NCBI GenBank assembly: GCA_025267735.1
Contig: CM046293.1
Location: forward strand, 6,534,560-6,598,559
DNA from: Mactra quadrangularis
Lineage: Eukaryota > Mollusca > Bivalvia > Venerida > Mactridae
Reading direction: 5' to 3'
DNA: 64,000 bases
Shown piece after piece: positions 9,938 through 20,207 of this stretch (position 1 is the first letter of the stretch; every line of letters begins with the position of its first letter). The notes beneath the pieces were generated by a model that saw nothing but the letters and a program-made list of their open reading frames with translations, was not told the origin of the DNA and ran no database searches. A program made the translations under genes and the position numbers.

Positions 9938-12275
9938 GTATGTTTATTAATTAAGTCAAACATTTTTTTCGCTTAAACCAGTTATTAATTAAAGCATGAA
10001 TTCAAAGTTTTAGATGGAATTATTTGTTTTGGTGAAAAAATCAAATGCTCTGGTGCCTTAAATATGTATAGTGCAAGAGCTATAAGACTTTATAAACAAG
10101 GGGATGGAAATCTTTGATTTTTTTCCAAACATTATCTAACGTTCAAAGTTATTTTCATAAAAACAAATTTATATTATTTGTTTTTTTTAAATTTATTCTG
10201 GGAATAATGATATTTATTGAACCATGCAAAAATGCTATGAAGTAAGGGAATGACCGAATCTTAATTGTGAGTTTCCTTGGGCAGACCTTTTTTGACACTA
10301 TGTATTATATGTGTAGTGTTTTATAGCATTTGAAAACGATTATTTACCCCCTATATCTGATCTTTGATACATTAATTTTTGTTTACGAAAACTAAAATTA
10401 ACAACTAAATTTGTAGCTAGTGAAACAATTTTAAAGATGTTTAGCTTAATCATATGTTCACATGTTCTTTTTATATGTATTTTTCCAAATAACATCTAGC
10501 CATACTTTCTTAGTTTACCGCAGTAAACAAGGAGGGTTCCTTCTCCTAGAATTCTTTAGTTATTCTTTGGTCAAGTGAATGGCAGGGACTGTTTCCGTTA
10601 TAAAAACATTTGTCCTATGTATGTCCAAAAAAAGTTCTCCAAATTTTTGTCTGAAGACTAATTCCCTATAATTCATAGACTGAATAAAAATAAACTTTAA
10701 CAAGGCTCGTGGGATATACACTTGCAGGGGCGAATCCAGGATTTTTTTCTAGAGGGGTCCAACCTATCAAACCACAACCACATTAATCTCTGTTCGCAAA
10801 ATAACGAATCATATTAAAAATAAAAACTACAAAACAAGAGCAAAGCAAGCCCAAAAAATTGCCTAATGACTTACAGTTAAAAAAGGCACTCATAGACAGG
10901 TATATTTTGAAAATTCAGAGGGGATCCGGACCTCCCTGATCCCCGGTTAGATTCACCTATGCACTTGTATCATATTTAGAAATCTGTTTAATCTGAATAA
11001 TATTTCTACTTTCAGACAGAAAATCCAACATTACAGTCTGTTCTCAAACAGAAATACAACATTGATGAAACCTTGTATGCTGAGGGAAGATTTGTCTCCC
11101 TTATTGGTGACAATGCTCCAAGTCTTGTATGTCTTGGTCTTAGTATGAAATGTTTGATTGTAACAAGAGTCAACTTTAGTGATGACGTCATGGATTACGA
11201 TTTATTGTCCATCATTCCACTAACAGTATTAACATTCTCATGTGACTGGATCCATCAGAAAATTAAGGTACATATAGATTGATTTATACCTGTTACTTAA
11301 CGAAACTTCTACGTACCCCTTATATATTTCCATATTGTAGGATATTTTTTTATTTTTCAATATTAATGATCGATCGATAATGGTTTTGTCGTCTGCTTAA
11401 TTGGATACTTTTCATGCTACTTCATCGACGCAAAACCGGTTTTGCCGTGCATGTGTTGAAAGCAGCTCGAACACGAGAGTTAAGGACATTGCTTTGAATC
11501 TGGACTTATAAATTATTATATTGAATTTAGAACTTTATAAAGTATGTTTGTTAACATTAACTATCATAGACTATAATTAAACATCATATACAAACTTGGT
11601 GTTGTTATAAACTATATCCTTAATACTAATGTTGGCATTGTAAACCAGAGACATGGTACACATAAAAGTGTGGCACTATACAAACTGTAGCCCATCGCTA
11701 CGCAACAATTTCTATTGATGAAAACCCGACAAATACTTTGTACAATCAAGTCTGAATAGTTAGTTGGGTCTATTTACCAAGTCATATGTATACATTTTGT
11801 TCTGCTTAATTATTTCTCGTTTTTTAACAAACTTGTTCTTATTATGTTTATGTTTTGTCTATTTCAGATTAGAAATAGTTTCAAACCAATGCACGTGTAC
11901 CAACTGTGCTCGTCTGCCAACCAAGCTGAAGTGTGGGACAACTTTACCACCATTATCAAGATAGTGAAACAAAAAAAATGTGATATTTGGCAAGAAGTGT
12001 CATTGAAGCCCGTCATCGATCCTAAATTTCCATGGTCGCCAGTTAAAGATCAGCTTATTCCTCAGATATCTTACCAAGAAGGAATTAGTGATGTTTACGA
12101 CTATATGGATATAAAGTTTGACAGCTTTGTCAATGAAGTCAGTGTCTCCAACTACAACAACAACAACAACAACGGGGAAACATCTAGTACTTCATTGGCT
12201 AATAATAAAGATGGCGGCAGAATAACAAAATTCTTCAGAAGTTTGTTTTCACGCTGTAGATGTCAAAAGATGTAG
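9929..12275 (+). CDS. Three-exon gene for a 222-residue cytosolic protein of unknown function (PH-like fold possible)
   Basis: Coding exons are 9929-9937, 11016-11267 and 11868-12275, all joined in phase 0 with gt/ag borders. The product has 3 + 84 + 135 = 222 residues. It has no signal peptide or membrane segment. Residues about 4-120 look like a compact alpha/beta domain: a motif FVSLIGDNAPSLVCLGLSMK, a basic strand after the second junction, and a C-terminal helix with VWDNFTTIIKIVKQ. The spacing resembles a PH-like fold and faintly the Rab2B-binding domain of the FAM71/GARIN proteins, but this is a weak impression. The tail has an Asn run (YNNNNNNG) and ends in a basic Cys-containing segment (FRSLFSRCRCQKM) that could bind membrane or be acylated. 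An ATTAAA near 12463 may serve for polyadenylation. The exon structure is well supported, the function is not. Confidence 0.72.
9938..11015 (+). other. Intron 1 of the small gene
   Basis: An AT-rich intron of 1,078 bases without a further open exon. Near its end it carries a short hAT-like MITE at 10725-10959, annotated separately. Confidence 0.6.
10725..10959. mobile_element. hAT-like MITE, 235 bp
   Basis: The ends are CAGGGGCGAATC on the left and GATTCACCTA on the right (imperfect inverted repeat), and flanking octamers TACACTTG / TGCACTTG match at 7 of 8 bases. Confidence 0.6.
11016..11267 (+). CDS. Coding exon 2 of the small gene
   Basis: Acceptor ttctactttcag, donor aag/gtacat, 84 codons, phase 0 at both ends. 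It encodes the N-terminal half of the globular domain, starting TENPTLQSVLKQKYNIDETL and ending DWIHQKIK. There is no stop in frame through the exon. Confidence 0.75.
11268..11867 (+). other. Intron 2 of the small gene, with a MITE fragment
   Basis: A 600-base intron. Bases 11296 to about 11465 match the left part of the MITE at 34129-34696: both begin CTTAACGAAACTTCTA and share an internal segment around 11430-11455. The right terminal repeat is missing, so this copy is truncated. Confidence 0.55.
11868..12275 (+). CDS. Coding exon 3 (terminal) of the small gene
   Basis: Acceptor tctatttcag, 135 codons then TAG. It encodes the rest of the domain (IRNSFKPMHVYQLCSSANQ onward), an acidic middle, an Asn-rich stretch and the basic Cys-rich end. 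The AT-rich DNA to about 12480 is probably 3' untranslated. Confidence 0.75.
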   Translation: MRNSFKPMHVYQLCSSANQAEVWDNFTTIIKIVKQKKCDIWQEVSLKPVIDPKFPWSPVKDQLIPQISYQEGISDVYDYMDIKFDSFVNEVSVSNYNNNNNNGETSSTSLANNKDGGRITKFFRSLFSRCRCQKM

Positions 12276-12532
12276 ACGAGAGATGGCTCAATGTTAATGT
12301 GCAATATGTTTATTTTTATGCTTTTACATTATTTTTTTATTATTATTTTTATATGTATCACTTTTTGCATAAAATTAATCAAATGCAAATTTTCTTTGTT
12401 ATAATAATATTTTCGTTTTGTTGTTTAACAATGATGTTTTAATTCAAAATCAAACTACATTGTATTAAATATTACATTACCAATATTCCGGGTCAATGTG
12501 TGAGATAATATCAACTCTTAAACAAGGAACGA

Positions 12533-12720
12533 TTGTGGCCGAGCGGTTACGAGGATGGAGTGGTAATTGGATAGCCAGCTCTGTGTTGGTTAAAATCCAA
12601 TCCAAAACCTACCCCATAGTTTCATTGAGTAAGAAACTTTATCCTAATTGTAAGTATATACTATTGGACCAGGAAGCGGACCCGAAAGTGATTAATCTAA
12701 TTTTAAGAACTTGTTTCATA
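12533..12720 (+). mobile_element. tRNA-derived SINE (family C), forward
   Basis: It starts with GTGGCCGAGCGGTTACGAGG, a box A like that of class II tRNAs. Box B is degenerate (GTTAAAATCCAATCC). It then has the family body (aagaaactttatcctaa) and the tail ggaccaggaagcggaccc. The 124-codon frame over it has no gene support. Confidence 0.65.
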
Positions 12721-13640
12721 ATTGAACTAAAAACAAATCAGTATAAAACATCATTATACTGTATTCGTCCTATTATTAGAACTATCAAATTCGATGGCAC
12801 AAAAACACATCAAAACGACATTGTTTCAACAAGACCCATATTAATATACTTATTGTTCTCAGGGGTATAACTTCTGACTCCAGTAGTGATAAAGAACCTC
12901 ATAATAACACAAAATATCTCTATGATTTGCCTCTGTGTATGAAAGAAGGAGGCAAATCATATTTTATAAAACTGTCATTTCGAATGTACATAGAGGGAAG
13001 TACTAAATACCCACGAACAAGTCATTAACTTTAATACCAAATTACTATGGTTGTATATCTGATTATGATTTTGGAGAGCCGAGTTCAAATCCTGTGTCGT
13101 ATAAATTTATGCCTTCTTGATAGTCTGACATTGTTGATTAACTTGGAATAATAAGACATGCGCGCGTTCGTGAGTGCGCGTCCGTTCGTCTGCCGTGATC
13201 CAATTTTTAAAGCATCGTCTGGTCAAATATCATATAGGTCTACTAACCACAAGTATTTAAGCAGTATATTTAACATGACCTTAAGGTCCTCTACAAATTA
13301 TGTCTCTGGGGTCAACATTGACCCCGCCCTATGGGTCAACCGATTTGAATAAGGACATATTAAACTATCTTCTCTAGCACGCTAAGGTCTAGGGCTTTCA
13401 TATTTGGCATTTAGCATCACTTTAAGGTCTTCCAGTTCAGAAAAGCTCTATCTACAAACAGAAATTATTTACTCTTAATCTAGCCCTGTCATGAGTGAAT
13501 GATATTTTGTAAGCTAGCAGAGATGGATTGCCTAATTTGTCGTAAACTTCTAACACTCTAGAGAAATCTGTTTCCAACACAACTGTACAAAATACATCTC
13601 TCCTTGAGTTTTTGGTTGTGATTGTTTTGCTGACACTGAC
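12721..13640. other. Intergenic stretch without a recognised gene
   Basis: I see no coding exon. There is a GC-richer patch at 13158-13200 and a palindromic ggggtcaacattgacccc at 13310-13327. The short open frames here lack splice context or family resemblance. Confidence 0.4.
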
Positions 13641-13644
13641 ACCT

Positions 13645-13963
13645 GTAGGGAGTTCAGTTACCGCGAACGTTACAGAACGTTCTGTTACGATACATTCGGA
13701 ACTCCTCGGCCATTTGCTGCGAATAATCTCGGATATATTTAGACGCTATTTTGAAACTACCGGTGTTGAAGTAAACAAATATATGATCGTTTAGGCATTG
13801 AGTGATGTTTCGTTTTTAGTCCGTAAATTTTGAAACATCACTCATTGCCTTAACGATCGCATATTTGTGTATTAGATGAGATTATTTGCAGTGAATGGCC
13901 GAGGAGTTCCGAATGTATCGTTATGTAACGTTCTGTAACGTTTTGTGTAATTGAACACGCTAC
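13645..13963. mobile_element. Full-length hairpin (snapback) element, about 320 bp
   Basis: The left arm (gttacagaacgtt, acattcggaactcctcggcc, aggcattgagtgatgtttc) is repeated inverted in the right arm (gaaacatcactcattgcc, ggccgaggagttccgaatgt, aacgttctgtaac). The loop is only about 20 bases near 13820. It is a snapback MITE by structure. A fragment of the family may be at 27370. Confidence 0.8.
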
Positions 13964-14093
13964 TGTTTTGAATTTAAAACTTATTAATTCCCTTTTTAAA
14001 AATAAATTTAAAATTTATTACCTCCCTTTATAAAAATAATGAAATTTTTACCTTGATTGAAAAATATTTCAATTATTTAAAGTTATTAATATA

Positions 14094-14230
14094 GTACCTT
14101 ATTAATAGAGGAAAATTGACATTATTGTCAAATTTTCATTCCGGGTGGGGTTCGAACCGGTAACCCCTTCGAGACACTAGATTTAAAATCCAGACGCGCT
14201 ACATGTGCCAACTGCGCTACTGACCCGGGT
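14094..14230 (-). mobile_element. SINE family A, 5' half, reverse strand
   Basis: It has ggaaaattgacattattgtc followed by a reverse tRNA-like head (minus strand: CCCGGGTCAGTAGCGCAGTT, box B GGTTCGAACCCCACC). The 3' half is missing. Confidence 0.7.
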
Positions 14231-14659
14231 TCAATATAAAATAAATCCCTTTATGTTGTGTGTCATCAACATTGACATCATCCCAACCCTTTCTCTAAAT
14301 GATTAATTGATAGATTTGTAGATATGATATTTGTAAGTACATTAGTGATAAATCTTCATGTTGCATAAATCGTTAAAACAAAAGTTTGCCTGAAGGAAAC
14401 CGACAGTAATGATGATGATGATTATAATCTTACTCCTAAGACAAACACACATGAGTTATCATAATAAATGTATTTATATAAGTATATAGAATATTTCATA
14501 ATGAATCAAGCCCAGCAACTGTGAGGAATTTGAGTAAGAGTTTGAAAATATATGTGATATTGTTAGGAAAGAATTAGTATTTGTAGAGGTAGGTGCAGTT
14601 TTGTAATGATTCTTTTGTAATTGGTTAAAATATATTTTAAAAAAGTAAATTGTTTTCGC
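14231..14659. other. AT-rich spacer before the foldback element
   Basis: It includes a gatgatgatgat run near 14410. I see no gene or repeat family. Confidence 0.4.
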
Positions 14660-14689
14660 TCCAATAACTTAGCAAAACATTCGACGTTC

Positions 14690-16985
14690 GATATTCGATA
14701 TTCAATATTCAATATCGAATATCGAACCAGTTCGACGTTCGACATTTGCATAATGTGCCAATATCGAACAGAAGTTGAATATCGAACCAGCTCGACGTTC
14801 GACATTCATTAATAATAGTCCGAATGTAGTTCTGAGGTTGAATATCGAACCAGCTCGACGTTCGACATTCATTAATAATACTAATGCGAATGTAGTTCTG
14901 AGGTAGAATATCGAACCAGTTCGACGTTCGACATTCATTAATAATAGTCCGAATGTAGTTTTGAGGTTGAATATCGAACCAGTTCGACGTTCGACATTCA
15001 TTAATAATAGTCCGAATGTAGTTTTAGGTTGAATATTGAACCAGTTCGACGTTCGACATTCATTAATGATAATGATGCGAATGTAGTTCTGAGATTGAAT
15101 ATCGAACCAGCTCGACGTTCGACATTCATAAAAGATAGTCCGAATGTAGTTCTGAGGTTGAATATCGAACCAGTTCGACGTTCGACATTCATTAATAATA
15201 GTCCGAATGTAGTTCTGAGGTTGAATATCGAACCAGCTCGACGTTCGACATTCATAAATAAAAGTCTGAATGTAGTTCTGAAGTTGAATATCGAACCAGC
15301 TCGACGTTCGATATTCATTAATAATAGTCCGAATGTAGTTCTGAGGTTGAATATCGAACCAGCTCGACGTTCAACATTCATTAATAAGACTAATGCGAAT
15401 GTAGTTCTGAGGTTGAATATCGAACCAGTTCGACGTTCGACATTCATTGATAATAGTCCGAATGTAGTTTTGAGGTTGAATATCGATCCAGCTCGACGTT
15501 CGACATTCATTAATGATAATGATGGGAATGTAGTTCTGAGATTGAATATCGAACCAGCTCGACGTTCGACATTCATAAAAGATAGTCCGAATGTAGTTCT
15601 GAGGTTGAATATCGAACCAGTTCGATGTTCGACATTCATTAATAATAGTCCGAATGTAGTTCTGAGGTTGAATATCGAACCAGCTCGACGTTCGACATTC
15701 ATAAAAAAAAGTTTGAATGTAGTTCTGAAGTTGAATATCGAACCAGCTCGACGTTCGACATTCATTAATAATAGTCCGAATGTAGTTCTGAGGTTGAATA
15801 TCGAACCAGCTCGACGTTCGACATTCTTTAATAATACTAATGCGAATGTAGTTCTGAGGTTGAATATCGAACCAGTTCGACGTTCGAAATTCATTAATAA
15901 TAGTCCGAATGTAGTTTTGAGGTTGAATATCGAACCAGTTCGACGTTCGACATTCATTAATAATAGTCCGAATGTAGTTTTAGGTTGAATATCGAACCAG
16001 TTCGACGTTCGACATTCATTAATGATAATGATGCGAATGTAGTTCTGAGATTGAATATCGAACCAGCTCGACGTTCGACATTCATAAAAGATAGTCCGAA
16101 TGTAGTTCTGAGGTTGAATATCGAACCAGTTCGACGTTCGACATTCATTAATAATAGTCCGAATGTAGTTCTGAGGTTGAATATCGAACCAGCTCGACGT
16201 TCGACATTCATTAATAATACTAATGCGAATGTAGTTCTGAGGTTGAATATCGAACCAGTTCGACGTTCGAAATTCATTAATAATAGTCCGAATGTAGTTC
16301 TGAGGTTGAATATCGAACCAGCTCGACGTTCGACATTCATAAATAAAAGTCTGAATATAGTTCTGAAGTTGAATATCGAACCAGCTCGACGTTCGACATT
16401 CATTAATAATAGTCCGAATGTAGTTCTGAGGTTGAATATCGAACCAGCTCGACGTTCGACATTCATTAATAATACTAATGCGAATGTAGTTCTGAGGTTG
16501 AATATCGAACCAGTTCGACGTTCGACATTCATTAATAATAGTCCGAATGTAGTTTTGAGGTTGAATATCGAACCAGCTCGACGTTCGACATTCATTAATA
16601 ATAGTCCGAATGTAGTTCTAAGGTTGAATATCGAACCAGTTCGACGTTCGACATTCATTAATGATAATGATGCGAATGTAGTTCTGAGATTGAATATCGA
16701 ACCAGCTCGACGTTCGACATTCATAAAAGATAGTCCGAATGTAGTTCTGAGGTTGAATATCGAACCAGTTCGACGTTCGACATTCATTAATAATAGTCCG
16801 AATGTAGTTCTAAGGTTGAATATCGAACCAGCTCGACGTTCGACATTCATTAATAATAGTCAGAAAGTAGTTCTGAAGTTCAATATCGAACCAGCTTGAT
16901 GTTCGACATTCATTAATTATAGTCTGAATATAGTTCTGAGGTTGAATATCGAACCAGCTCGACGTTCGACATTCATTAACAATAA
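14690..16985 (+). repeat. 63-bp satellite array, left foldback arm (about 35 units)
   Basis: The unit contains gttgaatatcgaaccagctc, then gacgttcgacattcattaat, then a short variable part and gaatgtagttctgag. Most units are 63 bp and others 66 bp, all multiples of three. Variants (gataatgatgcg, aaagatagtccg, aataaaagtctg, aataatactaatgcg) recur in a fixed order every 7-10 units, so there is a higher-order repeat. Long stop-free frames on both strands are a by-product of the unit length. Confidence 0.95.
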
Positions 16986-16989
16986 TGAT

Positions 16990-18055
16990 GCGAAGCCTAT
17001 GCTGGGCACTAGGCCGCGCTTGAATCAGCGGAGCACGGCTTGTTTCAGCGGGGAAACATCGGCTGTGCCCTGGGCGGCGCTAGAATCAGCGGCAGGCGGC
17101 TTGAATAAGCGGGGGAACCTCGGCTGGGCACTCAGTCGGGGCTTCAGCGAGCTCTGCGGGCTTTCTCCAGGGTCTACGCGGCCTGCCTATGATACCCGCC
17201 TGTCTGGCTTGATTTCAGCAGAGGCAAGCACTGGACACCGAGTTTTACCTCGTCTGCAAGCCAGGCGCGCTTGAATCAGCGGCGGACGGCTTGATTCGGC
17301 GGGGAAACATCGGCTGGGGCCTTGGTCGCGCTTGAATCAGCGGAGCACGGCTTGTTTCAGCGGGGAAAGCCTGGTTGGGCCTTCGGCCGCGCTTGAATCA
17401 GCGGCGGACGGCTTGTTTCAGCGGGGATACCTCGGCTGGATCCTTGGCCGCGCTTGAATCAGCGGAGAACGGCTTGTTTCAGTGGGGAAAGCCCAGCTTG
17501 GCCCTTGGCAGCCCTTGAATCAGCGGCGGACGGCTTGGATCAGCGGGGAAACCTCGGCTGGGCCCTTGGCCGCGCTTGAATCAGCGCCAGGCGCGCTTGA
17601 ATCCGCGGCGGACGGCTTTTTCCAGCGGGAAAACCTCGTATGGGCCCTTGGCCGTGCTTAAATCAACGGCAGGCGGCTTCGATCAGCGGGGAAACCTCGG
17701 CTGGGCACTCTGCCGGGGCTTTATCGGGCTCCGCGGGCCTTTAGCGAGGGTCTATGCGGCCTGCCACCGATATCGGTCTGGCGCGCTTGATTTCAGCGGA
17801 GGCAAGGACGGGACACCAGGGTTTACCTCGGCTGCAAGCCAGGGACGCTTGAATCAGCATCAGACGGCTTGTTTCAGCGGGGAAACCTCGGCTGGGCCCT
17901 TGGCCGCGCTTGAACCAGCGGCAGGCGGCTTGGATCAGCGGGGGAACATCGGCTGGGTACTCGGCCGGGGCTTCATCGGGCTTTGCGGGTCTGTTACTGG
18001 GGTCTACGCGGATTGTCGCTGATATCGGCCTGGCTCGCTTGATTTAAGCGGGGTT
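16990..18055 (+). repeat. GC-rich 61-bp tandem array in the foldback loop
   Basis: The unit holds cggcttgtttcagcgggg, aaacctcggctgggcccttg and gccgcgcttgaatcagcgg. A longer insert (cgggctttctccagggtctacg ... ctgcaagccagg type) recurs at about 17130, 17720 and 17960, making a higher-order pattern. The composition is strikingly GC-rich compared with the AT-rich surroundings. Confidence 0.88.
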
Positions 18056-18317
18056 AATCACGGGACACCGAATATACCTCCTCTGTTGGTCGCAACCCGT
18101 TTCAGCGACTAAAAAAGTGCAGTTAATTATTCATTGTTCTTTTATTTACACGATTGATGCACGATTGATTATCGCTCTCGTGCAGCACAGCGACGCTTCA
18201 TATAAATAGGCTTTATTCGGAACTCCAAATTATGGGTTTCGTGCACAGGCGGTACAAAATCGGAATAAATCCTATTGTTCTCTGTACATACTTTCATTGT
18301 AAGATAAAAGTTAGTTC

Positions 18318-18640
18318 GCCCGCCCGGCTAGCTCAGTCGGTAGCCAACAAGTCTTCTGATCGAGGTGTCGTGAGTTCGATTCATGAGCGGGGCATACTTT
18401 CGTGAAGCTTGGTCATGAAATAATTTCTATTGTCATTCTCCTTCCTACCACTGATTCTAAATCATGTACGGCAGTTGTCAGTCACTGACGGAAGTAGCGC
18501 CTAGTAACTGGTTAACAGCTAAATCAAGAGATTTACGTTTTCTAGGAACGGTGAGTAGGTTGACTGACTGCCATGATATGACCTATACAATGTGTTGCTG
18601 CGGCGTTAAATCCAACAAAACAAACACGCAAGTAACACAA
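18318..18640 (+). mobile_element. SINE family B inside the foldback loop
   Basis: The tRNA-like head has box A TAGCTCAGTCGGTAG and box B GAGTTCGATTC. The body is shared with the reverse copy at 45233-45590, and it ends gcggcgttaaatccaacaaa. It is in the AT-rich part of the foldback loop. Confidence 0.75.
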
Positions 18641-18865
18641 AATGGTGTTTGTACCACAGGTAAAACCCCAAAAATTTGAATTCCGGATATAGTCTATTCA
18701 TGTGATTGACTATATAATTTGTTAGCTAGATGTCTTAATATTGTGTCAACAAAAATATTAAAAACAAATATTGCATGAATAAAAGTACTTCGATCCAAAG
18801 AAATTAAGTCAACAACCAATGTGCTAAATATTGAAAAATATACATACGTCTAATATTATTAACGA

Positions 18866-20165
18866 ATGTCAAATATCGAGCTGGTTCGATATTGAACCTT
18901 AGAACTACATTCGGACTATTATGAATGAATGTCGAACGTAGAACTGGTTCGATATTCAACCTCAGAACTACATTCTCATTATTATTATTAATGAATGTCA
19001 AACGTCGAGCTGGTTCGATATTCAACCACAGAACTAGATTCGGACTATTATTAACGAACGTCGAACGTCGAGCTAGTTCGATATTCAACCTCAGAGCTAC
19101 ATTCGGACTATTATTAATGAATGTCGAACACGGGTTCGATATTCAACCTCAGAACTACATTCGCATCATTATTATTAATGAATGTCGAACGTCAAGCTGG
19201 TTCGACATTCAACCTCAGAACTACATTCGCATCATTATTATTATGAAAGTCGAATGTCGAGCTGGTTTGATATTCAACCTCAGAACTACATTCGGACTAT
19301 TATTAATGAATGTCGAACGTCGAGCTGGTTCGATATTCAACTTAAAAACTACATTCAGACTTTTATTAATGAATGTCGAACGTCGAGCTAGTTCGATATT
19401 CAACTTCAGAACTACATTCGGACTATCATTACTGAATGTCGAACGTCGAACTGGTTCGATATTCAACCTCAGAACTACATTCGGACTATTATTAATGAAT
19501 GTCGAACGTCGAGCTGGTTCGATATTCAATCTCAGAACTACATTCGCATCATTATCATTAATGAATGTCGAACGTCGAGCTGGTTCGATATTCAACCTTA
19601 AAACTACAGTCGGACTATTATTAATGAATGTCGAACGTCGAGCTGGTTCGATATTCAACCTCAAAACTACATTCGGATTATTATTAATGAATGTCGAACG
19701 TCGAGCTGGTTCGATATTCAACCTCAGAACTACATTCCGGCTATTATTAATGAATGTCGAACGTCGAGCTGGTTCGATATTCAACCACAGAACTACATTC
19801 GCATTATTGTTATTAATGAATGTCGAACGTCGAGCTGGTTCGATATTCGACATCAGAACTACATTCGGGCTATTATGAATGAATGTCGAACGTTGAGCTG
19901 GTTCGATATTCAACCACAGAACTACATTCGCATTATTGTTATTACATGTAATGAATGTCGAACGTCGAGCTGGTTCGATATTCAACCTCAGAACTACATT
20001 CGGGCTATTATAAATGAATGTCGAACGTCGAACTTGTTCGATATTCCATTTCATTTCGATATTCGAATGTCGAACGTCGAGCTGGTTCGATATTCAATCT
20101 CAGTTCGATATTTGGATAATTTTGGCGAATGTCGAACGTCGAACTGGTTCGATGTTCGATATTGA
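18866..20165 (-). repeat. 63-bp satellite array, right foldback arm (about 20 units)
   Basis: Same unit as the left arm, inverted. Units near 18.9-19.25 kb (facing the loop) are more diverged than those towards the outer end, apart from the last unit, which mirrors the atypical first unit of the left arm. Confidence 0.95.
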
Positions 20166-20207
20166 ATATCGAATATCGAACATCGAATGTTGTGCCAAGT
20201 TATTGGA

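Larger units (their letters stand above)
14660..20207. mobile_element. Foldback (FB-like) element with minisatellite arms, 5.5 kb
   Basis: The outer ends are inverted: tccaataacttagcaaaaca at 14660 and the complement of tccaataacttggcacaaca ending at 20207. Next inside on both ends come the ttcgatattcgatattcaat segment and a diverged terminal repeat unit. The arms are inverted arrays of a 63-bp unit (left about 14690-16985, right about 18866-20165). The loop (about 1.9 kb) holds a GC-rich repeat array and a SINE. The layout is that of Drosophila FB and sea urchin TU foldback elements; that comparison is inference. No transposase frame is seen and no clear target duplication is visible. Confidence 0.8.

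Noticed and set aside
12496..12870. 124-codon frame
   Set aside because: It lies over a tRNA-derived SINE.
15001..16899. Long open frames of about 300 codons on both strands in the left satellite array
   Set aside because: They follow from a 63/66-bp unit without stops and exist on both strands at once; they have no splice or domain support.
16942..18022. Open frames of 110 and 148 codons in the GC-rich loop
   Set aside because: They are made of the 61-bp repeat and arise from low stop frequency in GC-rich DNA.
18925..20054. Long open frames in the right satellite array
   Set aside because: Same repeat in inverted orientation; a by-product of the unit length.
14690..20165. CRISPR-like array
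   Set aside because: The repeats are contiguous tandem units without unique spacers, in a eukaryotic genome.
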